Shown: positions 35,440 through 47,827, counted from the stretch's first letter. The stretch is 64,000 bases of DNA from Combretum micranthum (GCA_024138025.1 JAMXBD010002492.1:124001-188000); one strand, 5' to 3'. The notes: generated by a model not told the origin, from the letters alone. Program-made: numbers and translations.

Positions 35440-37173
35440 AACTTTTCTACACTTAATCTTTGCCTCCCCTTAAGCAAATAAGTTGATATGAAGATTAAGA
35501 GAAAAGTGAGAGCTTAGTGTTAGGAAAAACCAAATCATGAGTGGTGTTTTTTTTTTTTTTTTTTCCTAAAACATGTCAAAGTTTCAATACTTCACACTTA
35601 TTGTTCAAATGACAAAGTGATTACATAGATCAATTGCCCCATTATTCTGCTTAACTCACCATCACATGCACTTAAGTTACTAATGCAAGAGACCTAAGAC
35701 TAGTCCAAGTAATTTAGCCTTTACTCTTGTCATTTAAACAGACTTCCAAAGTTAAAATCATACAAATTACCACAAAGTAAAAGAAAGTTCGCCAGTTTCA
35801 TCCCTTTTATATAATAGTATAAATTCCCCCAATTACATCTACAAGCATTATACCCATAAGTGAAAGCATATAAATCTACATATCCCCTGAATTTCTCTCC
35901 CCTATATATTATCTACTGTAATTTATTTCTCTTCTTTTTATATAAAATTATACATGTCCAATTTTGAAGGAATTCCATGACCTATGTAGCGAACTTTTAG
36001 TTGATAATCCTAGGTTTGCCACCTAAGTTAATAGATGTCATTCTCCTGAATGGGCTTCCTATGGGCTTACTCACTTAAGTAACGAGACCCACTGAACATT
36101 CCTCTTTTAATATCCCATTATCAAAGGAATTTCATTGTTTGGTCAATTCCAAGCTAGATAACCTTAAATGACTAGGTTTTAAAGTGACCCTATTAAACCT
36201 CCATCACCTAAACAAGTTGAGATATAACTTTATTCTTCTTTTTTTATATACTTCTTTTAAATATGAATAAAAGGAAGGAAACAATACAAGAGGATCATCA
36301 AGTTACATGTTTCTTTTAAACTTTCATGAAAAAATATAAAGCTTTCAAGACAATTGTATGAAAGACTATACTATTAGTTAAGCTTAGAAATGGACTAACT
36401 GACCTTTACTAAGGACCTTATGTTAGGTTAGCCTTAAATTCATAACTCAAATAATAAGTGAAACTAAATCACCTAGATTCTACCATGCAACTATAGCATG
36501 TTAACTGTAACATAAATGCAGGTGAATAGAACTTTAGAACAAAAATCACAAGTAGTCACCCAATAGTTGACTTTAGTTCATGAGAGTGTGAGAGACATTT
36601 GCCGAAAAATTTTCATGAACATATTTGCACTCACATGAGTGTTATCATACTTAAGTGCTCAAATGAGGGAAAATTCAAAACAATATAAAGTTAACTTCTA
36701 GCAACTCCTTTTACTCTACATCCCTTTCCCCATACTTAGATAAAGACATTATCCTCAATATCTTAGCAAAAAACACCAGAAAAGGGAAAAACAATTTAAA
36801 TCCACAAATATGAAATAAGGGAAAAAAGAACTAGTATTCCCCTTATATTTTGAAACTACAAGACTTAAAATCATACTAATTGAATGATTATGCTGCAAAC
36901 TATTACAAGCAAACACTAGACACAAAAAGGTGCAAAATAATAAAAACAAAATAAAAATAAAACGAGAAACATCAAAAGAAGCTGAGAGTCATAATGAGAT
37001 TCAGCTAAAAATGTTCATGCTCTCTCAATTACATCCAAAAATAAATAAATAAATAAAGGAAGCCTACATTTAGTTATCTTCCTTGCTTCCACTTTCATGC
37101 CTGATCCTTCTTCTTCATCTTCACCTGAACCCTCTTTTTCATCTGAACTACTTTGTTCAATCACTTGAGGATG
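35440..37173 (-). other. 3' spacer of element E with polypurine tract
   Basis: Next to the LTR the minus strand reads AAGGGGAGGCAAAGATTAAG (about 35456-35475), an Athila-type tract now slightly eroded. The remainder is AT-rich with a poly-T run (about 35548-35565). The far end (about 37060-37173) encodes the acidic tail of the accessory ORF. Confidence 0.65.
37060..37173 (-). pseudogene. C-terminal piece of element E accessory ORF
   Basis: The minus strand reads PQVIEQSSSDEKEGSGEDEE and an EGSG run followed by MKVEARKITK. An acidic, serine-rich tail like this closes many Athila-type accessory proteins. It is separated from the rest of the ORF by solo LTR F. Confidence 0.5.
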
Positions 37174-38779
37174 TGTAAGGTATTCTGATATTGAATAGGT
37201 TTCTAATTAAGTTTTTAATTTGAGAAATTATTATTACTTTTTATAAAAATTATAGAGGAGTGCTATTTATTTATCTATGATTCAATTTTTTCAAAACATA
37301 TAAAATTTGATTTGTTTGTAAAATAAGTTTCCTTACTTGTTTCTAAGTTTCATGCACAAGTCCCATCAGGTGAGTACAATTTGATTAGAAAACTTTTAGA
37401 CTTGAAGGTCCATAAGGAAATTGAAGCAAAGGTATTTATTAAATGACTGGTTATAGTTATCCAAGTTCATAAAAAAATAAAATAAGATTACATTGAAATT
37501 CTTTCATGCAAATCTCAAAATGTCCATATTTTGCATAATGATATCTAATTGAGTTATCACGGTAGCATTCATCCCCATCGTACCACCAACGGAACTTGAA
37601 ATGTTAATGAATGAGCTGTGAAACCCAGTACACAACGACACAAGCACACATATGCATGTCACACGTTTCTAATCTAAACTAGCAACTACAATTTAGGATA
37701 TTTAATTTAAAGTCCATAAACAATGTATCTCCAGTGTCTTATAAATGCCAACACACACAAGAGTACTTATGACTACAACCAAACAAAAAAGGCAGGGTTC
37801 CTTAGTAAATTATGCATCGAAGAGGAGGGTTTGATAAGTCTCCAAATTTCCTTAAAAGAAAAAAGGGAAATAGTCTTGTCTGGGTCATCTCTTCACATGC
37901 TGCCACCAAGGAGCATGGTCCATTGTAATGCTTTATACAGGGTCCTATAACACTATATAACTCATTACAACTTCCTATCTACTTCTAGTTAGTTGCTTGA
38001 TCTAAAAAATTTCCCTATCAACTACTTGTCAAGCTTAACCATGCATTCGTGGTGGCCTAAGTACCTAAACTACCACAGCATATTGAAGTTGTGATTAGGC
38101 TTGCAACCTAGTTTGAGGGTGCCACTTGTGTAGTATGTAGCCAAGCAGCAAACAATACTCAATTAAACTGAGTTTAAATTCTTAGTCCGATTATTAATAC
38201 TACCCTAGAAAGCAACACACAATTACTGCATACCTATCATTTGGTTTGAGCTTTCAATTTCATTTCTAAAGCTTAATATCCAATAACTATTCATAATTGA
38301 AGTTAGGAATTAGTTTAACGCTTACTACCTTTATTTCATTTGTGTTGTTTGTTACGTTTAGGTCACTTTATTTTAACCATATCCACTCAAGGATAATGTT
38401 TAAAGGATCATTGGTTTTATTTGGCCAAGTTATCTATTTAATTATATAGGTTAGGGTCGGTTTTGGGGCTTAGGTTAACCAATCCTTGATAGGCTATATT
38501 TTGTGGGTCTTGATTCTTAACCTTTCAAGAATTGATTTGCAAACTCCACTAACCCTGCATAGTCCTTAATGTTCCATTCCAATTATTAAGTTTGAATTAC
38601 TTTAGTTTGCGTGAGGCATTTTTGAGCTCGATTATTTCAATGATGTACATCATGAATGGAGTATTAGTATTTAATAAATTTGTGTGTTTAAAGGTCTTAG
38701 AAGGTTACTTGAGGTTAAGGAAGAATCGGGTCAAGTTTCATGAGATTTAGGTGAGAATTGACGAATTGTGAAGGGGCTA

Positions 38780-39130
38780 GAAAAGTACACAAGGGGTACA
38801 TTGACACCTGTATTGCCTCATGTTCTTTTAGGATTGATTGAGTTTTGAGATAGGAGAGGAACACAGGAAGATACATTACCCCATGTTCTTATGGAAAACT
38901 TGATTTTTGAGTTTTGAAGTCAGAGAGAAACACAAGTAGATACACTACCCCATGTATTAGCCATGTTCTTTTGGGAAGTTGATATTTTTGAGTTTTGAGG
39001 TCAGTGAGCAACACGAGTAGGTACATGAATTCTTGTACTTGGCATTTTCTTCTAGAAAACAAAGTTTTTTCATGTTTTCAAGGTCAGAAGGTTGCATGGC
39101 TTGATCAATGAGCCCATGTATTGGTCATGT
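38780..39130 (-). repeat. Palindromic word array in LTR F
   Basis: Five units at 70-90 bp spacing share GAGGAACACAGG or GAGAAACACAAG, a GTAGATACA core and CCCATGTTCTT. They closely resemble the family-A words (GAAACACG...ATGCTTCTC). Confidence 0.65.
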
Positions 39131-39314
39131 TCTTCTAGATTTTCATTGTTTTGAACTTAAACTTAGGTTTTTTGTTGAAAAAAGTTTTTGGATGGCTTTT
39201 AGGGGTTTCAAAAGAGCTAAGAGATCATATTTGAACCTAATCTTTGTTATTATGACTCACTATCCCTTATAAGCATTTTTTAATCATACATTTCTCAAAA
39301 CATATAGGCATAAA

Positions 39315-39927
39315 TAAAGCTAGGCATAAGGGCCGTAGTCCGCGGGCCGGCCCATTTACCCGCTCAAAAAAGAGGGCCGCGGCCAATTTTTTTTTGCCCG
39401 TTTAGCCCGCAAGCCAAAGCAATTAGCTCACAACGGGACAGGCCGAGCCGCCCCAGTCGGCCAAGAGAAAAAAAAAAAGAAAAAAAGAACAAAAGAGAAG
39501 AAAAATGTAAGAATAAAAATAGTATAATAACATATTTGTGATTATTTAGGATATATTATGAAAGAAAATAGATTAATACATGCATCATAAGCATTATAAT
39601 ATTTTTTAAGTATATATTTATTGATTTAAACATATATAATATCTAATAAATTATTTAAAAAACTTATTTTCATTTATAAGTAATGAAAATGGTAACAAAA
39701 TTAATTTTTAATATATATAATCTTAAAATATATAAATATTCTAATTTTTATATAAGAAAAATTAAACAATAAAAAATTTTATTTGGCCTGTAAGCCAAAG
39801 CGGGTTGGGCCCGAGCCAAGAAATTTTGGCTCGTTTAAAAGTGGGCTAAAATGACTTGGCTCATTTAACCTGCGAGCCGATGTAGGCCGGTCCGACCTGG
39901 CACACTAGGCCCGTTTGCCCAGCTTTA
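39315..39927. mobile_element. Non-autonomous hAT element, 613 bp
   Basis: A perfect 8-bp duplication GGCATAAA lies at 39307-39314 and 39928-39935. The terminal inverted repeats are TAAAGCTAGGCATAAGGGCC (left) and TAAAGCTGGGCAAACGGGCC (right, minus strand), 17 of 20 matching. Subterminal regions are GC-rich with repeated GGGCC, GGCCG and AAGCCAAAGC words, around an AT-rich core that codes for nothing. Eight-base duplications and short terminal repeats with GC-rich subterminal words are typical of hAT elements. It landed inside LTR F. Confidence 0.92.
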
Positions 39928-41004
39928 GGCATAAATCCATCACTTTACAACTTTAACATTAGCTACTCCAAAATCCACTACTCACAAGCTCATTCCAATA
40001 AAACCCAACCCTCAAGTTACACCCAAACACTTTTTAATTTCACTATAGCAGACCTAACTTTGAAACCATCAAAATCTCAAGAAACTAAGTTAGTTTTGAT
40101 GTCTTACCTTGCTTTTGATGATAGTTCTCAATTGCATCATCTTGGAGGGAATTTAAGACTTCAAAAACACTATAAAACTTAATTTCTTGATACCCCAAAC
40201 ATGTATTAACTCATCTTAGTTAGTTTTCATACTTAAAATGCTAAAATATTTGCATTACAACATCTTAAAATCTCATGCTTACCTTAACAAGAATATTGTT
40301 GTGATGGTGTTTCCCCTTCCTCTTCTAACATTTTTCATCATCTTCATTTTCCTCATGTAAATGCACCATGTCAACTAACTAGTGCTACACTTTTGTTAAT
40401 CTCACTTATTTAGCACTAAGAAGGAGTTAGGGTTTTAGAAAACTTTATCTTATGGTTTTGGGAGGGATTTCCTATTAGGGAATGAGGTAGAAAAGAAAAG
40501 AAGCATTTATATGGGAATGGGAAAAGGGTAGAATTAGGGTTTTAGATAAGGGGAAGGATCTCCTTTTAGGGTTTTGTCACATGATATGATCTTGCGTCTA
40601 AATTTTTTGCGTATAAGAACCTTAATTAGTTTTTAACAATTTCGGGTAGTCAATTTGCCTCTTAGGATAATAATGATTTAAATATATGAAATGTCTAATA
40701 TATTTATAATTTTGAATTTTGAATTTGCATAGGTTCTTGGTTTAGGGTAAAATCATAATTTTGTAAAATCCAAGCCCCAATAACATGGTTTTGATCTTCC
40801 TTATTAGACTTTTCATTTAACTATTATTAAGCTTTAATTTACTTTATTTCAATATATGAATTATTTTTAAATTTTTTCTAAATTAAGGTTCTCAGGTTAA
40901 TGAAAATTTGGAAATATTGAAAAATTTAGTTGTTTAAATTCATATATGACTTTAATTGGTTTCCATTGACTTCATTTGATTTTTATTACTTATGATTGAT
41001 TTTT

Positions 41005-41511
41005 GGATCACTTCAACCTCAGTGTCAATAGTGGGGTTAGATGCCTTCCTTGTACCTTACTAGCAGAATGGATTGATAAGCAAGGGCTTAGACTCTCCAA
41101 TTTTATCCTTGGTTTCCTTTGTTCTTAGCTAGATCTTCAAGTTTTTCAAAATTTTTGTGATTAAAGCCCCTACATATATGCCCTTAGCTAAATCTAAGGC
41201 TTGATACCTGATAGCGAAAGCACGAACCCCTACATTTGCCTTATAAATCTTTATCATACTTTATAAGGGCAAGATATCTTCATTGGCCATACATCTTGGA
41301 CTCTCTAGCATGGAATTCCTAGAACACACCTGTATGTAGTGTAAAGTCCTTTGACTCGATAACTCTTTGGTGGACCCTTTGACTTAACTGGCCTAACGTC
41401 ATTTTTTGTAGAGATCTCTGTCTAAAAATTTCCACTAGATACCCCATTAGGCAACTTGGTTGGAAAATTATGAAATTCAGGCGAATTTATCTCCTCCTTA
41501 GTATATAAATC
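41005..41511 (-). pseudogene. Middle piece of element E accessory ORF
   Basis: Continues 42868-43297 directly across solo LTR S: the minus strand reads MDLYTKEEINSPEF then, after a stop, EISTKNDVRPVKSKG, RVKGLYTTYRCVL and later YVGALITKILKNLK. The GLYTEEE...WEEIS...RSK order is characteristic of the Athila-associated accessory protein. It contains several stops. Confidence 0.7.
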
Positions 41512-42867
41512 TGATAAGTACTTTAAGACACTTATTATTTGTGCAATAATAAGCATATTTCATATGCTATTTGAGTGATTTATTGAAGTAAAGAACATTT
41601 ATCGGGTTAATTTTTTGTGTCAGGAATGATTATGGAACAATGGAGTTTTCAAAAGATTTGCCATGGAAGAAGCCAAGTTATTGAAGAATTATGGAGCCTT
41701 GTTGAAGATGCTAATTATATACTAGTAATTCTATTTTGCTAGTATAGATTTGGATGAGATTTTTGAAGAAAATCTAAAGTTTTTAACAAGTTTCAAGTGA
41801 GCTACACAAGTCGTATATCTTGAGTAGTGTACATATGTCAGAAAACAAAAAAATTTGCTAAATTTATGTTGTACATGCCCCGATGTACACGGGTTGTGTC
41901 GGCACCCGTGTACAAACAATTTCTTATAAATATGGTATTGCTTCATAGAATAAAAAAATGGAGAGTTTTGTTCCATTTAGAAACCCTAAAGTCCATATTC
42001 TAGAGAGCTTTTCAAGGGAAGTCGGCCGGTTAACATTAAAGATTCACAACGATTCAATTTCTAGGGTTTTATCAATCATGTTTTCTTTAGACTCTTCTAG
42101 AATTGTTGTTTTCATTGTTTATTCTATGGAAAAAGTAGATTTGTATGCCCTAGGTTTTGAGAAACCCTAACTCATGTTCTGAATTTGTGTTAATTGATGA
42201 AAAGTTTTTGTCTTGAATTCATTCATGTGATTTATTTGTTCTTGTAATGATTTGTGGCCATATTTGTTACATGTCTGATTCTTGTTAGTTAGAAAGAAAT
42301 TTCAACTAATATGATAGATCTTATATGAATGATGAATTTGCATGTTTCGCCTAGACATAGGGAAACTTCGGATTTTTGCAATAAAAAATGAATATTTAAT
42401 TAGGGTTTATGAGTTTCATATGATTTTGCATTGGCATTGGTGAAGGAAGAGATTCCTGCTTTCTCATGTAAAATTAGGAGTCAATTGACTTGAATAGAGT
42501 AATTGATTTAATCAAGAAACCCTACAGTTCAAGACTTAATTTATCATTCGTTAATTGTATCATATGTATTTAGGGTTATGGTGGATCAAAACTAGGGGCA
42601 TTGTTGTGAATTGAGTTTTAATCAAGAAAAGCGCTCATATTCTATAATTAGAGTTTGTTAATTGTTCGTATAATTAGTCGTTAGGGTAAATATAATCTCA
42701 TGATAATTTAGACTAGATAGTGGTAAAACAATATTACTAGTACTTGCCCATAGATCCTTAGGACGACATCCGAGTTATTTTTCATACTATTCGATAGGTG
42801 TACTGCTTAATATGGATTTGAAATTAATAGGATTATAAATTTAAACTTGGTGAGCAATCACACATCA
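41512..42867 (+). mobile_element. Solo LTR S inside element E
   Basis: TGATAAGTAC at 41512 and ACACATCA ending 42867, with the perfect duplication AAATC on both sides (41507-41511 and 42868-42872). Length 1356 bp. It has the features of an Athila-type LTR in plus orientation: a TTATTGAAGTAAAGAACA block, a perfect hairpin at 41885-41913, a GAGAGTTTTGTTCCATTTAG block, and a closing AACTTGGTGAGCAATCA. It splits the accessory ORF of element E. Confidence 0.9.
41885..41913. repeat. Perfect 10-bp inverted repeat in LTR S
   Basis: GTACACGGGT, loop TGTGTCGGC, ACCCGTGTAC. It stands alone near the middle of the 5' half of the LTR and is the only mismatch-free long hairpin I found. A related ACACCCGTGTATAAG word occurs at 52868-52882. 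Confidence 0.9.
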
Positions 42868-43297
42868 AAATCCATGACAGCTATGAAATCCCTCATACTC
42901 ATGTCATGATGCTTCCTAAATAAGAAGAAGGAAACATGGTTATGCATGCTCGATGCCATACTATTGTAAGTAAACTCATAGGAGGCAAAAAACGCCAAAG
43001 TGGTCTCCCTAAATGCCTCCTCCTCCAAGATAAAGTATTTCATCCATGTGCCTTCAACTAACAACCTAATGAAAGCTGGAACCAAACCATAGTTTCCTAG
43101 CATCTCCCAGTTCACAATCACATTAGGCTTCAGCACTTTGTTTTCAACCAACTCTTTGTACCTATGCCTATGGTTCTCCCTCAAATTAGAAGGTAGGTTA
43201 GTAGACCTATTGAACCTTGCTTATTGAGTGGAGGGAGGAGATCTACCAGTGTAGGAGCGATTGGTACCTTTAGGATTAGAAGTTTCTTAGGAGCCAT
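42868..43297 (-). pseudogene. N-terminal piece of element E accessory ORF (Athila type)
   Basis: The minus strand starts MAPKKL at 43297. A shift near 43240 leads into RFNRSTNLPSNLRENHRHRY and then a 100-residue open stretch: YKELVENKVL, WEMLGNYGLVPAFIRLLVE, TTLAFFASYEF, FFLFRKHHDMSMRDFIAVM. This order (helical N-terminus, LxFL.S-like segment, F.L...SM..F) is that of the Athila-associated accessory ORF. The frame is cut at 42868 by solo LTR S; the apparent C-terminus DFDV is insertion sequence. Athila accessory proteins are sometimes called env-like; that role is not demonstrated, and I see no membrane segment here. Confidence 0.75.
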
Positions 43298-43479
43298 CTA
43301 TGATGTTGATTAATTCAAAGGTAAAGAAAATCTATGTGGTTTATTAAGCAAACATCTGAGTGTAAGTGAGTGTATGAGAGAATGTAAAGAGGAAATGTAA
43401 GTGAAATTACTATCGTGAGCTTTGAATTGAGGAGAGAGAAAGTGTTTCCATGCTTAAATAGTAAGTTGAGGATACCCTG

Positions 43480-43870
43480 GATCACTGTCGTGATACAAGC
43501 CATGATTTTTATGGAAAATTTTGAAGAGAAACTTACGTGGATGCATGGTCGTGACATGGGCTTTGCAACTGTTCTGACTTTGAGGGGTCTTTGTCACGGC
43601 CTTACATACAAGAATGATAGAGGCTGTGATTTTCACGGTGTTATACTTTTTCAATTTTGATACTTGATATCACGAGCATGAGATAGTTAGTGATCACCAC
43701 CAATACAATTTTAGTTAAGGCATAGGCGTTCGGTCGCTCGTAATTGCAGCAACAATTGTTTTTCTTCTTAATTAGACCTTTATCATGACTGTAATCTCTT
43801 TGACACGGCTCGTATTATCGACATGATTCACAAAGTGATTGACCTTTCACATTTTAGCTGCTTTGGCACA
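43480..43870 (-). repeat. Word array between gag and accessory ORF of element E
   Basis: Units such as CTGTCGTGATACAAGCCATG, CATGGTCGTGACATGGGC, TGTCACGGCC, TGACACGGCTCG and CACAACCATGATTGTG recur at 40-80 bp. The same vocabulary (CGTGA, CATGGTC) appears in the LTR of E. Confidence 0.6.
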
Positions 43871-44079
43871 ACCATGATTGTGCTAGTGATATGTTGTTTG
43901 ACACCTAGCCTTGTATTTTTCCTACACTTAATTCAAATTGGCTATCTAAGTGTGTTTTTCCTCTCCTGAAATTATCCCCATTGATGAAAATTAGATTTAA
44001 ATGATTTAGATGTATGAATTAAACATGGCTTTCCTCCCATAAAGTACTTGTTTAATATCATTAGCTCAACATGCAAATA

Positions 44080-45470
44080 TTACTAAATTAAATATTTAAC
44101 AATGAGGAGCTTTTACTTGCTTCTTTGGATTTGGTTTCGTATTGCCTAGTAGTGACCTTGAGTTCTCTCTAAGAGCATTTTGTCTATTTGACCTATTTGG
44201 TTATCTAAGTTATGAATTGAAGCCTCTTGATTTCTCAAAGTTGCCTCAGTTGATTGCTGGTGTGCTTTTGAATTCTTAATAAAGTGGGTCATCATCTCTT
44301 CCAGAGATGTTAGCTTATACTGAGTAAAGGGAAGAGGTATCTAAAAAGCTGGTGGTGATATGTTGGAGTTTTGACCATTGTAGTTATCCTATTTGAAGTT
44401 GAGATGATTCTTCTACCTTGGATTATACGTATTGCTGAATGGATTGTTTCAAGGCCTATTAGGATTACCCATGTAGTTTACATGTTCCAAATGATCAAAC
44501 TCTTAAGTACCCAAATAAGTAGAATCAACACCAGTCAGCTGTCAGCCTTAAGATATGGTTTAACCATCTTGGTCAATGCCTCCACCCTAGCTGCGAGAGA
44601 AGTTGCATCATTAATCCCATATATCCCAATGGGTTTCTTTTTTTTAGACCTTAAGGATGAGCATTGATGGTGATTATTGGCCTTATCCTCAAATAGCTGC
44701 AAACACTGCTCTGGTGACTTGTAGTTCAAACTCCACACACCCACCCCCCCCCACCGTAGCTACATCTATCAACTCACATATCTGATAGTTCAGACCGTCA
44801 AAGAAGGTTTGAACTTATGTCCATTCAAGGAGTCTATGGTGTGGGCATTCCCTTAGTAGCTCCTTCTACCTTTCCTAAGCTTCATGTAGAGTCTTTGTAT
44901 CCATTTGACAAAAAGATGATATATTAACCCGAAACATAGCCCTTTTGATGGAGGGGTGTGCATCCTCATAAGCTGTTCAACCATCTGTAGCTAAGTGGTA
45001 AGAGATTGTCATGGTAGGCCATTTAACCATTTCTTAGCAATGTTCCTCAATGAGAATGGGAACAATCTCAAATGGATCGCATCATTAGAGGTCTTGTTGA
45101 TCTTGAATGTGTTATAGACTTCCAAGAATTGCTGGAGATGTGCATTAAGATCCTCATCTTGGAAATTATCAAATTGAACATACTATTGGACCATCTAAAT
45201 CACATTTAGCTTGATCTCAAAGTTATTAGCAACAACTTTAGGGCAGTTTATGCTAATTTTTACACAATCTAAATTTGGCCTACATGTAATCCATCATGGT
45301 ACGAGGAGCTACAAGCTGATTGGCTCCCACATTCTGATTAATAAGCAGATTATTTTCATTTTCCCTAATTGGATTATAATTTGGTTGTCCATTCTAGCCA
45401 TTTAACCTCTCGTCATTCTCGAATTCTTCCACATCTAGTGGGTTCAAATTAACATTCTCAAAGTCATGCA
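44080..45470 (-). pseudogene. gag: Athila-lineage gag
   Basis: The minus strand reads in order: CRPNLDCVKISINCPKVVAN (about 45290-45230); VQFDNFQDEDLNAHLQQFLE and FKINKTSNDAIHLRLFPFSL (about 45180-45060), with NIAKKWLNGLP; DTKTLHEA, ERWKELLRECPHH and VQTFFDGLNYQICELID (about 44905-44765); then a well kept segment NYKSPEQCLQLFEDKANNHH ... ATSLAARVEALTKM (44744-44535). A Pro/Asn-rich YNPRW region and a coiled-coil-like RNQEASIHNLDNQIGQIDKM (about 44210-44180) follow. These are standard Athila gag landmarks. Several stops are present. A poly-C run (about 44744-44753) sits inside. It would make capsid if intact. Confidence 0.88.
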
Positions 45471-45570
45471 CTATAAAAAAGAACAAAGACAAAGAAAGCT
45501 AGGAAAAGAATAAAAGACAAAATGTAGAAATATAGCTAGACTAACAAGCATCAAGTTTTTTTACTATTAC

Positions 45571-45592
45571 CGATTCCTAGCAATGATGCTAA
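45571..45592 (-). other. Decayed primer binding site of element E
   Basis: The minus strand reads TAGCATCATTGCTAGGAATCG next to the LTR end. It is recognisable as the tRNA-Asp-type site with several transitions. Confidence 0.75.
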
Positions 45593-45597
45593 AAACT

Positions 45598-46673
45598 TAG
45601 TACTTGTTTTATTGACTAAGTTGTAAATTTAATGTCTTATGATTCTCTTCCTAAACATAGTTAACACTAGGTAAGTGTACCTTTCATATGTAGCATAGGA
45701 ATGAAGAATAGGGTCGCCTCCTACAAGGATTAGTAGTTACTAATAGTCACCTTTTATTTGTTATCTAGCCTAGAAAAAATGAGTGAATAGTGTTGTTAAA
45801 CTATAAATTATGATACTAATTTCCTATACGGCATAGCCAATAATTTCAAGCACCGATTACTTGAATCAAATGTAGAACACAACGACTTAGACTTTGCTTC
45901 CCTAGTGAACTTGAAGCATGCAATTAACATTACTAGTTCCTTAACTGTAAAATTCGTTAATTAAGTTAATGTCATTCTTAAGATCATTAACATCTAATCT
46001 TAATTTTATCTATCGGAATCTCTTTCTAAGCTAATAGCAAATTACTATTGCATTAAGTTTAGGAACCTTATACTAATGTTAAGTTTATGTAGAGAATTTC
46101 ACAATTCTATCTCTAGAATAATGAGCAATCCCTTTTGGTATCCTAGGTCTAATCAATTGGACAATTTCTCAATCAATCTTGATGAAATTTAACATAAATT
46201 ATACCATGCATAATATAAATTTATATTCCAATGATATCAAGTTTTGTATTTAAGACAACCAGTGGTGCTCATGATTAATTCATACAACTACACATCGATT
46301 CATAGTGTTGTAAAACTTAAGTTCATATAACTCATGCATCATACAATAAGGAAACAAAATGATAAATAAAAGGATACAACAAGAGAACATGAATAAAACC
46401 CCATTTTCACGATGTAAAGAGTTTGATGGCTTCGCTACATGATTACAACAATAAATCTTCTTTTCCTTCTCTCTCAAGAATTTCCAAGGAATACATTTAC
46501 AAAACTCTACTACATAGCCAACTATGAATAGGTGTAACTAGAGAACTAATTGTGCTGTATTGTTTCAGTGGTAAAAAATGCTTTAGAATTTGATCTATAA
46601 TGATTCTATTCCTCTTTGATGTCTGATGTGTTGTATTTATATGTTCTCAAGAGATATGACACAACTTGGTCCC
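45598..46673 (-). repeat. 5' LTR of element E, part 1
   Basis: Matches 33505 to about 34580 of the other LTR. It is cut at 46673 by solo LTR G; the remainder is at 50182-50977. Confidence 0.88.
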
Positions 46674-46980
46674 TATCACGCTTTAAGGGATACCCTAAAC
46701 GTAACAGTCCGCTACACTCAATATTAAAGCTTAAGTATGACAACCTTAGTCATTCCCAGAAACTTTGATATTAAGTGTAAGGCATACTCTCACAAATTTA
46801 GAGGACCATACATGGAAATATGAAGCTTAAGAAGATATAATAACAAATTAAAAAAAGAGGATTCATAATATTCATTTATTCAAAACAATAGTCTTACAAA
46901 TCTTAGGGTCATTTTCCCAGCCATAAATAACTATAATCTATTACAAGAATATTTCTATGAAGTCTGCATATTATCCAACA

Positions 46981-47827
46981 CTAAACTTCATCTAAAAATT
47001 CCTTAACCAAAAAGGAAAATACCCAGCTGCAGGGTCCACGTGGCTTCAACCATAATAGGCAAACTGCAAAAGATATCTATAGGGGTATAAGCTAACAGGC
47101 TTAGTGGGAACTATTTCCATAAATAAACTTTTTGTGTAATGGAATTCAAACAAGTTATTTAAGCAGACGAATGAAAATGCAACATACACGTGGGCAAACA
47201 AGGCATATAGTTTTCCGAGAACTATATATTGAATGGATTTATGCCCTCCATTCGGGGTTTAGTGATATGTAACCTCAAAACGAGTAGTTTTTGTTAAATT
47301 ATGCTTTCGATCTATACCACTAAACATATTAAGTCTACTTAAGTTGAGCCATGCTTCCGGACTTTCCACTAAGCATTTGATTCCCTATTGGTAAGCAATC
47401 ACTTTCGATCATAACCGCCAAGTGTTGCTTTCGACCGAGCTACCATCCTTCTCACTCAAGGTTAATAACCTAATGCAATGTACTTTGTGGTATGCATGGA
47501 TCAATTTATTTATGATATCATAGCATCATTATTATCAAATTTAAGTTGATCATAGAATTTCATACATATCAAGTGCTATACTAAAACAAACATTTAATCA
47601 ATTCTGGCATCGATATTCTTAGGATCCTTTCAACAAATTTTTCACATACATATCAATTTGTCTTTTCTTAATTCTAACGACTAAACTACAAGCAAAATCA
47701 AGTAAAGCACTTTAAGGAAATAAACTCACGATGCCATATCGACACTTCTCTAATCGGATGAGTCGTTTACACAATCCATTTGGTCGAAATAATCATTGAG
47801 GTATGGGTATATTTCCTTGGAATTACC
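46981..47827 (-). other. Splice-like exon pair in LTR G
   Basis: Minus strand: acceptor CCTTGACTAG (ends 47828), about 98 nt of exon, donor GTGAGTTT starting at 47729, a 666-nt intron-like span, acceptor ATCTTTTGCAG (ends 47064). In phase 2 the first exon is open except one TAG (NDYFDQMDCVNDSSD then stop then RSVDMA). The second reads LPIMVEATWTLQLG to a TAA. The layout and intron length match families A and B, but the peptide is different. Confidence 0.35.

Larger units (their letters stand above)
37174..41004 (-). mobile_element. Solo LTR F (family-A relative) inside element E
   Basis: It interrupts the accessory ORF. The minus strand ends AATACCTTACA at 37174, like families A (GGTCCTTACA) and B (GGTCTTTACA). 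Flanking pentamers are GGATG (37169-37173) and GGATC (41005-41009), matching at four of five. The start lacks a clean TG, so the right limit is less certain. It has a word array at 38780-39130, a minus-strand TATA-like ATATAAATGC near 40510, and a stretch at about 37500-37660 alignable to the terminal-exon region of family A (TGTGTACTGGGTTTCACAGC, then an acidic/aromatic frame). It hosts a hAT MITE. Confidence 0.6.

Noticed and set aside
43415..43660. Overlapping ORFs on both strands at 43315-43660
   Set aside because: They lie in the CGTGA/CATGG word array of element E; mirrored open frames are expected from palindromic words.
46981..47063. Phase-1 reading of the LTR G terminal exon ending KEFLDEV, similar to the FLDEW tail
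   Set aside because: The upstream G exon is most open in phase 2, which gives a different terminal peptide; the similarity is short and probably chance.
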